A stretch of DNA of 64,000 nt from Dillenia suffruticosa (lineage: Eukaryota > Streptophyta > Magnoliopsida > Dilleniales > Dilleniaceae): positions 10,726,001 to 10,790,000 of the forward strand of contig JAVTVX010000010.1 in NCBI GenBank assembly GCA_033439265.1, written 5' to 3'. This document shows positions 37,501 to 48,114 of the stretch, in pieces (position 1 is the stretch's first letter; every line of letters begins with the position of its first letter). The notes below the pieces were generated by a model. It saw only the letters and a list, made by a program, of their open reading frames with translations. It was not told the origin of the DNA and did no database searches. The position numbers and the translations under genes are program-made.

Positions 37501-38928
37501 AAAATGATGAGCTTTAGATCAACAGGCCTTGATAAGACATTGTTAGAAAAAATGGCAGGAAGTTTTGTCAGTATTTATGCCATAATGAAAAAATCCTTTA
37601 AAACCATAACTTCAGAAAGAAGATAACAAGAATGACTGAGATAAACCTGAACAATCAAATTATTACAATAAGTTGGTACCAGAAACATGTTAGTCAAGAG
37701 AAAAGTTGTAGAACCAACCTCTGATTTATCAAGGTCCTGAGCCGTGAACTTTTAAAGGGTGGAAATGCAAGTTTGTCACGGAAAAGTGGATTTGCCTCTA
37801 TAAGCTTCTTAAGTTCCATAAGCATAATACTCCGAGCTGATTTGGTGTCTCCGTACTTTGAGAGCTGCTCATTCTGCCTGGTTAACGGTTGATACATTTT
37901 TTGGTCCATCAATTGTTGGGAACCAACAGAATTTACAAGGTTAAAAATTACTCAGCAACATAACAAAGAAAAATGAAAGGGAGACATATCCAGTCCAATA
38001 ATGGAATCCATCTATGAGGCAAACCTCAAAAACTGTGACTGTGGCAGTGCATTGCAATGCCAATAAAAATATATAATCTTCAACAGCATTCCACCTTTCA
38101 TTGTAAGGACCAAAATGATATGTCACACATACAAATTATATTGCAATTTAAGCAAATTGAACGTTATGTAGAAAGTGTTGCACATAAGTAAACCTCAAAA
38201 ACTTTGATTATGGCAGTACATAACAATGCAATGCTGATAAAAATAAATAAACTTCAAGGCCCTGTTACTCTTCATGGCAAGGACCGGAATGCTGTGTCAG
38301 ACCCAGACAAATAAATTTTTGAAATCTAGGCAAATTAAAAGATAAGGGACAAAGTATTGTACCTAAAGTTATCAAGAGTAATCAATTGAGTAATTTCCTT
38401 AAAGAGTTCTTCATTGAAGGATGCAAAAACTTTAAGGTCTTTAACAAGTATCTCAACAGCCTTTGCTCGATCATTCCTGATAAAGTAGAGGAAACCACAG
38501 TTATATCAAAAGGTGAAAACGTCGTATATGATACTTTGAACTACTTTGAACCCGAATGAAAGCCTCACCTATCAAGAGCTTCCAAATACTTTTGCTTCCT
38601 AATTTCAAAGAAGATTTTCATTGAATACCGGTTATCTTCAACCTTCGTGAATCCTGATAAGTATCGTTCAACTTCATCCCACTCACCAGCCTGCACTTGG
38701 TCCTCAAAATGCCTCATGTTGAAGAAAAAACCAGACTCTTGTTCTAACCTATAAAATTTTTACAATGCCATTACCATCAGATAATTGAGAATGAACATTA
38801 GAGACCAAAATTATGCAATTCTAAAGGAAACACAGAAAAGAGACTTACTTATGAACAGTTTCCTTAAACTTCTCCTCATCCAGGAACTGTAAGATTAGAA
38901 ACACCAGCTCTCTACTCAAGGAAGACAT
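24823..38928 (-). CDS. TPR2: TOPLESS-related corepressor, TPR2 type, complete
   Basis: A Groucho/Tup1-type nuclear corepressor that binds EAR-motif repressors such as Aux/IAA and JAZ/NINJA partners. Twenty-five coding exons: 38849-38928, 38569-38748, 38363-38476, 37719-37877, 37308-37485, 37105-37228, 36883-36989, 36617-36755, 36418-36527, 36242-36311, 36056-36129, 35884-35979, 35715-35810, 35457-35584, 35056-35290, 34795-34962, 31258-31365, 31033-31179, 28904-29014, 28623-28805, 28415-28543, 27425-27520, 26194-26379, 25138-25304 and 24823-25033. They sum to 3396 bp, 1131 residues, the family length. Order: LisH (from MSSLSRELVFLILQFLDEEK), CTLH and CRA-type helices to about 210; a proline-rich linker; then two WD40 propellers (about 350-700 and 780-1110). 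Intron 14 appears to begin with GC, and exon 25 has a CAGCAG acceptor. Sequence fits TPR2 better than TPL, TPR1 or TPR3 by memory, without alignment. Confidence 0.93.
25540..25728. repeat. (AAT)n and (AAAT)n microsatellites in a TPR2 intron
   Basis: AAT units at about 25540-25568 and AAAT units at about 25700-25728, in the intron between the last two dozen TPR2 exons at 25304 and 26194. Non-coding length-variable repeats. Confidence 0.85.
29152..29266 (-). mobile_element. 5'-truncated LINE 3' end in a TPR2 intron
   Basis: A 115-bp insert is flanked by 15-bp repeats differing at one base (CAATGAAGCACTAAC at 29137-29151, CAATAAAGCACTAAC at 29267-29281). Read on the minus strand, it has GCGCCTCGGAGGTGCTCTCC followed by a T-rich stretch with TTCTTTGTGAATGAG, like the 3' UTR of plant L1 LINEs and like the LINE end near 7380. 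It lies in the TPR2 intron at 29015-31032, in the gene's own direction. Confidence 0.65.
31366..34794 (-). other. TPR2 intron 16 (3.4 kb)
   Basis: The largest TPR2 intron, between the exons ending at 31365 and starting at 34795. AT-rich, with no exon or clear repeat that I can name; short open frames within it are chance. Confidence 0.65.
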
Positions 38929-39620
38929 GGTACCGGGTACTCCTAACCGCTCCAGCGCAACAATTCTTGTGTTTTAAAACAAAATTTGATCTAAATTTGC
39001 GCGATCTTGCTCTCCAGTGAAACAAGTTCTGGATAACCTCCTTGAATTTCACCTTCAAATTTCATCAAAACAATGGTGAAACTAAGAAAACCTTAAAATG
39101 TTACCACTGCATTTGCTTCAAATCACTGCATAAATCTTCATTTTGTGCATGCCAAAATATATATATGTCCTCTTCTCAGTACAAAATTTAGCATAAAACC
39201 TAGCAAATATCCACAACAGCTCTTCAAAACCCACTTTGAAAGCAACCCCACCTGAGAAAAAGGCCCTAAAATGAAACCCTAGCCACCAATCTCAACCAAA
39301 ACAACAACAATGGAAGCAAATACACTGCCCCCAGAAAGCTCTAGAGACTGATTTCAAGATCTACCAGCTGAAATTGCCTTTACTTCACGCAGAGAGACAA
39401 GAACAGACAAAGCACCACAAAACCATTTCTAGGGTTAGGGTTTTTCTTTCACTCTCTCTCTCTCTGCAGGTTCCCCTCATTTCCTTCTATGAAAAAGAAA
39501 AACTTTATTCACTGCCCACTCCCCCTCCTCTGTCTCCTGTACTTCCCTTTTCTCACACCGTCTCTTTAATCCTTTTCAACTTTTTCTCTCTCGAGGACAA
39601 AGTTTGTGCCATGTAAGTGC
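38929..39620 (-). promoter_or_regulatory. TPR2 5' leader and promoter with telo-box
   Basis: Upstream of the TPR2 ATG. A double telomere-like motif (AGGGTTAGGGTTT on plus, 39431-39443) gives AAACCCTAACCCT on the gene strand, about 500 bp from the ATG, next to a CT/GA run (39452-39466). The stretch to about 39005 is the part copied into the array at 15-16.4 kb. The transcription start is not determinable; a 5' leader intron is possible. Confidence 0.45.
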
Positions 39621-42600
39621 TCCAGTCCTGAATTTGGCGCGTGCTCTCTCTCGCTCCCTCCCTCTCTGTCTCTCTCCTCCTCCCCCTCCAAGGTGAATTG
39701 AAAAAAGAAAGTGCCGTGTGGAGTGGAATGGCTTTGGCCACTTTTACGCGTAATTTTCTTCGCAGAGAAGAGAGAGAAAGTGAGGAGAGAGAGTTTTGGG
39801 GAAAAGAGCCCACATTAGGTCGGCAGTCAGTTGGGCAGAGTTCACTTCCATGAGTTCTCTTTTCCAATTTTAACCTCGTCACTTATTTCACCCACCTAAC
39901 AATCGAACAGCACTTGCCCCTCCCCATTTTCCCATTTTACCCTTATTCCCATTTTGCCCTTCTTTAATTTGCTAACCTCCATCTATCAATTCCTTTTCCT
40001 CTCTTGGGGAATTTCTTCCTTTCTTTGAGTTTGTGTCATTTCATTTCTTTTTTTTTTTTTTGGTTTTCCTCTTCAATCCTCATCCCTCTGATATCCTCCT
40101 TTCCTTCTTCTTTTAGTCCATCCAAAGGTGTTTGATTTGACTGAATGCAATAAATAACAATTATTTCTCTATATAAATAATTTCTTGCCCCCACTTAATC
40201 TTTAAATTAAATACAAAATAATTCAAAAAGATTTAAAAGTACCCCTCCACCCTTTTCTTAAAATTGCCCTCACAGCCCAAAATTCAAAAAAATGAACTTT
40301 CCATATGACATATTTTAGACAAATTTGAGCATTTATGTATATTAAGGATGTAATATCCACTACTCATCATTTTAAAGCTAAAGTTTATCATATATATTTT
40401 TTATTTGCATATAACGATCATTGCTTCTATTTTCTAATATTTTCTCTATGATAATAAATGATATTATATAATTAATGAAATTTTTGAAAGGCCCCCTATG
40501 GATTACTTTTTTCCTTTTTAATTAAAATTGTTTAGATAAATACGTAAAAATAATTAGTTTGCGTGAAATCAGATTTCTAAATTATTTTAATAATGGCTCA
40601 ATGGAACTAGCTATAACCTAACTCATTTTTCTACATTGGGTAAGATTAGACCCATGTTAGTACAAAAATGAAAAAGCAAGAGACCAAGAGGGTATGAATA
40701 CTTTTATTAGTACATCATCATAATTCAATACTTTCCCAATATGATTACATTAGGTATCAAGCTTAAATTAATTACCAACTAGTTCATTTTTGCTAGATTT
40801 TTGGTCCCTTTGCATGGTGCTTTAAGATTGTCTTGGATACCATTTTACCCAAAATCATTGCTTAGACACGAAAGAAGTTCAACAAAGCTTGACAGGCTAT
40901 GAATCCAAAACAAGTCATTGTCATTATTGCCTCCATGGTCCACATCATGCACCCATGTGACTTTCCAATGCAAAAAAGAGTAACTTGTTCTCTTGTGGTG
41001 AAGCTATGTCATGTCACCAAAGGTAAGCTTTGATAATTTTAATCCTTTATATGGCATGTTTATTCTTTATAGTAAAGAGCCTTAAAACTTTAAATGGAGT
41101 ATTGTTTTTCGAGCAACAAATTCCATGGCAAACAAAAGTATTCATATCTTTTTCACCTTTATCTTTTATAAAGTTTGTTCGAAAAAGAGTTCATTCAGTG
41201 TAACTAAAATAGAAATCCATATCATTTATGTAAATTTATTGTGCTCGGATTCCTACAAATTATCATTAAATTTAGCGAGCTAACTTGTATGGTATTACTC
41301 TTCACAAAATTAATTAAGATAGTAAATAAATATAAACATATATATATATATATATATTATAAAGCGATAATAATTTCAATCTCTTCTTCATACTTGTGAT
41401 GGAACAAAATTACTCAACATACGCATGATACCAAATAAGCAAAACATGTTAGACTTTATGTGGATGTAAAATCTTCTTAGTATAATTATGAAATTTTGAT
41501 TTACAAGATGTATTTTTCATTGTCTTAATTTAATTTTGGATTACAATCATGTTGAGCAAGTAGTTTCTAAGTTTTTAAAATTGAAAAAAAAAAAACTTTG
41601 TCGCTCACTGTATTAACAAAATACCGCTGTTATTTATAAGTCGTTACAGATTAAAAATAAAAATAAAAATGCACATGAAAAATTCATATTGATCTCCGCA
41701 TGTTAAAATTAAAAATAAATAAATATATTCATTTAAACACATAGAATTTTAATAGATGTTTTGAATTATTTTATATTTTCTAATAACTCACAAGAATGAA
41801 ATTTTATTAATAGAGTGAATATTTAGAAATCGCTTGTCAAATGAAAAACTACACACGTAAATTTCAAGTTTTTCTTTCAAAAAAAAAATACTTGTACAAC
41901 TAATATTATAGCTAGAATTAATCTAAATTTGGTCTCATTATAAGAACCCTAACCATTATACAAACAAAATTGTCTTTTGGAACTATGTATTTTACATGAT
42001 TTTTTTTCTCCTAAAAATATGAATTTGTTATGATAGCCCTAAGCATAGGGTTGTGGTCTTGTTTTTCAGCAAATAGTTGCATAGGTCTAATGGGGATTAT
42101 ACAAGAATGAAGAACAAAAAACTTGCTCTAACTTGCTCGAATCGTGAAAAATAAAAAAAAGGAAATCAAATTATAGCAAAATGCATAATTAACCACAACA
42201 ATCGGCTCCTAAAGTGATGATCTAATTAGGGGAAAATACACTTTAAAAGAGGGAAAAAAATAGCTATTTGGAGGATTGATAGTGTTTGGGGTATCATAAA
42301 AGGAAAAGATAAAAACCGAAATAAATCTATCTTTATAAATCTTTCACTAAAATAGTATAAATTAAGCTTTTTTTTTTTCATCACACTCCCACGCATTTCT
42401 TGTCTTTATTTTCTTTAAAACCTTAGTTTCTTTATTTGGGCCTTGCCACTTTTTTTTTTTTTTGGGCCTAAACAATGGTACTTGGGAAATTAGAGATATG
42501 AAATTTTTGTATTGTTGACTAATTTGAATTAAAAAATTATATTCTAATAAATATTTATTATTGATAAGTTATTCAAATGAAACACTTTTTAAAAATGAGT

Positions 42601-42922
42601 TTGTAACAATATTTATGAGCAGACGAGAATCATATTCTTTTGCGACAATAGAATAACGATGGCTTTTTTATAAAATAATTATTTTTTTTTATTACAAATT
42701 ATAAAATTTCAATATTAACAAGTAAAGTTAAATATTTCCATCGTTGAAAATGTTGGTCATTTTTACCTTTTTTCTTAAAAAAATATTTTTAATATTCTTA
42801 AATCCTATATTTATTTACCTTTTATAATAAGACTAAATTACATATTTCAAAATAATTCAAAAAAAACTATTCTTCCTAAACCAACTCTCATGTGCTCTTG
42901 CTTATCTTTTCTCTCAAAAACT

Positions 42923-42925
<3 letters not shown>

Positions 42926-42971
<46 letters not shown>
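42926..42971. repeat. (CT)n microsatellite
   Basis: About 23 uninterrupted CT units in the spacer upstream of TPR2. Confidence 0.95.
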
Positions 42972-42972
<1 letters not shown>

Positions 42973-43841
42973 ATTTTCTATAGGGTTGGTACTTTCCTTC
43001 GTCATCTCAATTATTTTTTTTGAACTTCTCTAAACATTTATTATGTACTAAAATATTTAATATTGAAAAGATGTATGCATTATGTGCGCTCCAACAAGTC
43101 AAAAAAATAAAAAATATCAATTTTAGTACAAAGTTTCGTTTGAGGACGAGACCCACCAAAAAGGTTACATTCTGTGGGGGTAGAATTGTCATTTGAAGCC
43201 TGATCCACGAAAACCCACAAAGAAACAGAATAGTGCAAAAAGGCCAAAAAGGTAATCACGTATTTGCCACGTCACCCTCCTCGTACTCATTTACTTTGTT
43301 TTTTTGTTTCTATATTGCAGCATATTTTTGCCAAATTAAATTAATAACTATAAATATATATTTTTCAAAAAAAGAATCCCAAATCTCTAGTTTAGCCAAT
43401 CAACATGTCACTTTCTAGTGTAGTGCGCGGTAGCTGTCGAGTCAGACTGGTAAGTACGCGTACTTATCAACCGATATGTGCTTCTACTTATTATGTAGTC
43501 TTTGATTATTTTCTTGTGTATCCATTGGCGAGCTTGACTTTCACGCGATGCTCACACAGAAAGGAAGAGCATCACCGTCTTCTATTGTCCAAAAAAATAA
43601 ATTAAATAAGAAGAATATGATAATACGAAATATGTTTATTAATTTAAAACTATTTAATTGAAAATTAAAAAATTCATGTAAAGAAAAATTAATAATAAAT
43701 ATTTCTTAAAAATACATTTAATTTCGATAATTTCACGAGTTTTTCTAAATTATAAAAATAAAATTTTTATAAATTTATGATCGAAACTAAATCAACTAAT
43801 TTTTTTTACATCTAACATTACTATATACTGATAATTACATC

Positions 43842-44005
43842 AATTTTTTTTACTATATTAATTGATATCTAAAATTATATTTTGACTAATTCAGTCTGAA
43901 ATTTATAATGATTCATTTATGGGGACTACCCTCTCAACGTAATCTATTTCATACTTATATCGCAAATCAAACTCATTAATTTAATTAAAAAATTTAATAT
44001 CATAA
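43842..44005 (-). mobile_element. Au-like SINE relic
   Basis: On the minus strand: GAAATAGATTACGTTGAGAG, then CCCCATAAATGAATCATTAT, then CTGAATTAGTC and an AT-rich end with an A-run. This follows the layout of plant Au SINE 3' halves and matches the copy at 45125-45290 block by block. Degenerate, ends approximate. Confidence 0.5.
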
Positions 44006-45124
44006 CTCACTAAATCAACTAACCGTCAATATAATTACATCAATTTTGTTTACCTTGTTACGGGTTGAAAGGCCTTGAAAAGAAAATTGGTGTATTCATA
44101 AATTAAATATAAATATGCAAATACGATATTAAAAAGAAATTTCATAACTCCTAAATACAATTCGGATGTAATTATATGAATATTAATATATACGTTTATG
44201 GAATTACGGAAAATCCAACTTCTTTGATGTACTTTCCTTTATGATGAATGGTGGGACCCGTTTTCTTTATTTTTAATATTTTGTAGTTTTGAAAGTACGG
44301 ATTTGCAGGAACCCTCTTGAAGCGAGGGATTAATGGCAGCGACAGGTCTGATGAGGCAGAGGCCTTTTCCTTTAAAAGCCGGATACAACGAACTGGAACC
44401 GACGATTGCCGGTGAACCTTGTCTTTTGTGATATGACAAGTGTCTAATTGTGAACCATTGGACGAATTGTTGCCCGTAAATCTGGACCGCCTAATCTATC
44501 AGTGTGCGACACGACGTCGTGTCGTACTGGTACAGACTGCAGAGGTGAATGGAGAAGTGAGCAACGATTCGGTACTTTTCATAACTTTCGAGGAGTAATT
44601 GGACTTGATTGTCAGATCTCTTTATCCCAATGAAAAGACTTCCCCATTTTTTTTAAATACTTACCTGTACGGAAAATTTTATATTTTTGTACAATTTATA
44701 TTAAATAAATGTTTTTTATTTATTTAAATTAAATAATTAGTCAATTAATTATTTAAAATAGAAAATTACTATCTTATTATGTCTTAACAAGGCGTGACAT
44801 CTCCATGAAAATTTAAAAATATTCCTTATACAAGTGGTTTTTAAAGATTAAATAAAAATAAAAGTTTTTTACTTTTCTATATGTTTTTTTTTTTTTTTAA
44901 GTTTTAGTAACAAGGAATTCATGTAAAAAAAATATTGTATGGTTTGAAAAATAAATTGCTTTGAAGTTTAAAATAGATTCAATTATAGAAAAGTTTAGTA
45001 CGAGGAAAGAACATTGAGCAAAATTTTAGTAAAATAATGTTAATTTTTCTAAAGAAATTCTTTAAAGCCTTTTCGACTACATTGTATGTGAGTATTTTTA
45101 TTTATATATGCAATTTCTATATAT

Positions 45125-45290
45125 TAATTTTTTTTATATATTATACCAACTGGTATTCAGATTTATATTATGACTAATTCTGTTAGGGACTTGTAATGAC
45201 CCATTTAAGAGAACTATCTTTTAAATATAATCTGTTTTATACTCAAGTCTCGAACCGAACGTGTGAGCCATTGCTTAAATTTAATTATAC
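45125..45290 (-). mobile_element. Au-like SINE relic
   Basis: On the minus strand a B-box-like GGTTCGAGAC is followed by TTGAGTATAAAACAGATTAT, AAATGGGTCATTACAAGT, AGAATTAGTC and an A-rich end. The B box and block order fit a tRNA-derived Au-type SINE. It is the better preserved of two copies in this spacer. Confidence 0.55.
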
Positions 45291-46492
45291 AGATGAATTT
45301 TAAAAGTATAATCTTGTCATTTAAGAAAATTTTTGGGACTGCCAAAAGGTTTGGATCCGTAGGGATGTACTCTCAAATTTTTTTCTTTTTTTTTTTTTTT
45401 ATGTTGGATGGTAAGAGGGAAAGTGCCCGTATCAGGCTCAAGTGCCTGCTTACAAATGGAGACTTCTCCTCTTCAATGCTGGGCGTGGACCCCACTCTTT
45501 TCTCATTTCCTTTCCTCTTTTAACTTGTTTCCTCCTCATTACTTCCCTCTTTTTTCCCTCTTTTCTCAGTTTTAACTCTTCTCTCCTTCATTTGTCACCT
45601 CTGTTCAATTTTCTTTCCTTACGGTATGTTTGGAAGCTTTGAAAAGAAAAAAAAAAAGAATAAAGTAATAATTTTTTCTCCTTTGAATTTTATAAAGGAA
45701 AAGAAAAGAAAAGAAATCAGATTTATTAAGAATAAAAAATTTTACTTTAAGCCTTTAAAGGGTATTTTTGAAATATAAAAAATATTTAACTCTAATATTT
45801 TTTCTCACATTTATTTCTTTCCACTTCTGAGGAAGAAAAATTTTAAATTTGAAATGATATCAAATCTATTCAAATCTCACATTTTTCTCTTTTATATGGA
45901 CTCTCAAATAAAAGAAAATTTATAATTTTCTCTTGATCTTTTTTTTTTCTTCCTGTTCTTCCCATCCAAATGAGCTGTTTTTCCCTCCATTTATCGACCT
46001 TTGCTCTTAGTTCATCTTTTTACGCACCTCAACTCTCTCTCCCTCTCACGATCGACCTCATTTAATCCATCTGCTCATTCAATCCACGCGCGTGCGGTGC
46101 ACACACACACACTCTCTCTCCCTTTCTTTCTAGGGCTCCTTCCCTGCTGCCATCCTCTTTCTCTGCAACTGCTGGACAAGGGTTTGTGGATGGAAACAGA
46201 CTCAGAAGGTTGCTTAATGGTTCAAGCCCCAGAGAAGTCACATTGAAAGTTCTGATGATCATTTCTGACCTTGCCCGCTCTGATCAGGTAAGCTTCTCTC
46301 TGCTTTCACATGGCTCTTGCGGGCTCTGTAACTACTACTAATGTTTAACTTCAGCTTTCCTTGTTGGCTTGTAAACATTGTTTATTTTTGTAGTGTTATT
46401 ATAATAGTATGACCTCAAGAAGAACTAACCATCAGTCAGAGATACCACATTCTAAGCACACTTGTTCTCCTTAATCACCTGCTGCTCATTTT

Positions 46493-47149
46493 GAGCTTTG
46501 TATCAAAATAAACCAAAAAAAGAAAAAAAATTAAATCCATCTACCGAAAATAATTCTTTTTATAATCTCATTTGTCGTGGATTGAACCTGCGACAGACTA
46601 TATCGCAAGTTGAACCCACGACAAAGCCAAGTGTCACATCACATGTGTCGCATCTTCAAGATGCGATACGGTGGCGCTTCTCCACCGGAGGCGCTACGCT
46701 CCTCCCCCGTGGCGCTATACTCCTCTCTCCTTCCCCCGCGGCGCTGAGCTCTCCCTCCCCCAGTGGTGCTGCACTCTCCCTCTCTCTCCCCCCACGGCAC
46801 TCCTCCATCTCTTACTCCCCACGTCACTCCCCCCTCTCTCTCCCTCCGCGGCACTCCTCGCTCTCCCTCCCTCCCCCACTGCCGCGGAAGCTCTCTCCCT
46901 CCCTCTCCCACAGCTGCGTGAGCTTCCCTTTCCCTCCCTCCCCCATTGACGCCCACTACTACGGGAGTTATCTCCCTCCCGCAAGAGGCTATGTCCAGTC
47001 TTCAAGATGAGACATAGTCGATATCGCGAGTTCAATCTGCGATATAGTCTATCGTGGGTTCAACCCTCGAGAAATAGGGATTACAAACGGAGTTATTTTC
47101 CGTCTGTGGTTGTTTTAAAATTTTTTTGGTTTATTTCGGTGCAAAGCTC
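46493..47149. mobile_element. non-autonomous Mutator-like element (657 bp)
   Basis: Long terminal inverted repeats: the left end starts GAGCTTTGTATCAAAATAAA and the right end, reversed, starts GAGCTTTGCACCGAAATAAA. Similarity continues inward for about 130-150 bp through ACCAAAAAAA, GACTATATCGCA and GTTGAACCCACGA blocks. A 9-bp flanking duplication, GCTCATTTT (46484-46492) and GCTCATTTC (47150-47158), is the Mutator signature. No transposase. The centre (46670-46985) is a C-rich imperfect minisatellite with repeated CGGCACTCC and CTCCCTCCC words, which gives long open frames in several phases by composition alone. A MULE-type MITE is the best call. Confidence 0.78.
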
Positions 47150-47481
47150 GCTCATTTCTGCACTCCAACCTTTTTTTCTTTTTTTACAAGATGTAAGTAA
47201 ATGAAATCAATTGTAAAAGGGGATAGAAGTGAGGAGACTCTAAGAGAGTTGTTCATGAGCAACTTGTGCCCACCTTCATGAGCAAAATGAAACAGCCCAA
47301 ACCCCTCACCCCAAAAGCTAATCTAAATTGGCCCTGATTTTAATTTTCTCGCGGTCTACGGAACCTACAAGTGTGGGACCCAAAAAAAAAGGGAACTTTT
47401 AAAAATCGACCATTTGGACAACTTTCACTCTGGCACTAGATAGTTCTTTTCCAGGTAGCCCTCTTCCATGTTAGACTGGAA

Positions 47482-47720
47482 GTTCTGATACCAATTTGTC
47501 ACGGATCCAAGTAATAGACTCAAGCCCAATAAAAGAACTTATCTCAAAAGATCGACCTGTTAGGTGAGAGAGTTTATTAAATTTAAATACTATTTTATGA
47601 TTTTTTGAGAATTCGATATGAGATTCATAACAGAGACCCACGGAGGATTCGAACCCTACGACCACAGTTAGGATAGGCGCATTGAGGAGGCCCCAAAGCC
47701 TTTATAAGAGAGGGCGAAGG
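47482..47720 (-). mobile_element. possible small LTR-element (TRIM-like) relic
   Basis: On the minus strand, TTGGTATCAGAAC (47482-47494) resembles a tRNA-Met primer-binding site and follows a segment ending GTGACA, as at the end of an LTR. Further upstream on the same strand is GGGTTCGAATCC (near 47650), an exact tRNA B-box sequence, so a SINE is the alternative. Both interpretations concern a broken fossil without coding capacity. Confidence 0.3.
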
Positions 47721-48114
47721 TAATACTAGAGTGTGAACTTAGTGAACGAAGGATTTTCTTGAATCATCTCTTCAAATTTTAAAAAAAATCCAGCAAAGTA
47801 AGGACTTGTACGAAGGAGTTGGTGATTTCAGATTTTTAATAAAAAATGTAGTTTTAAAAACTTACCGCATCTAGTAAATATTCCATATTTACAATAAACT
47901 GGGCCTCCTTAGCCCAAAAAAAAATAACTGGGTCGTGCCAAGCCGAACACCCATCATACAAATTCAAACCAGGGCAGGGCCCTGCAGGCCACAAATGGAT
48001 TCATCACCTATATATACACAACCAAATTTCTATCAATGAGAAATTACCTAAACTTGGTTTCATCATCACCTATTATCTACTCATCTTGTTAATAGAATTA
48101 CTTGTTGGAGAGGT
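47721..48114. other. 3' flank of the RSH gene
   Basis: AT-rich, no gene. The RSH 3' UTR must lie here, but I cannot place a poly(A) site. Confidence 0.45.

Larger units (their letters stand above)
39621..46480. other. AT-rich intergenic spacer between TPR2 and RSH
   Basis: No gene visible. It contains a (TA)n at 41339-41357, a (CT)n at 42926-42971, and two Au-like SINE relics listed separately. Open frames here are short and without recognisable domains. Confidence 0.6.

Noticed and set aside
46498-47010. 170-codon open frame, and long frames in other phases at 46639-47035
   Set aside because: All lie in the C-rich repeat core and inverted ends of the Mutator-like element; proline/serine or glycine/arginine runs come from composition, and no domain is visible.
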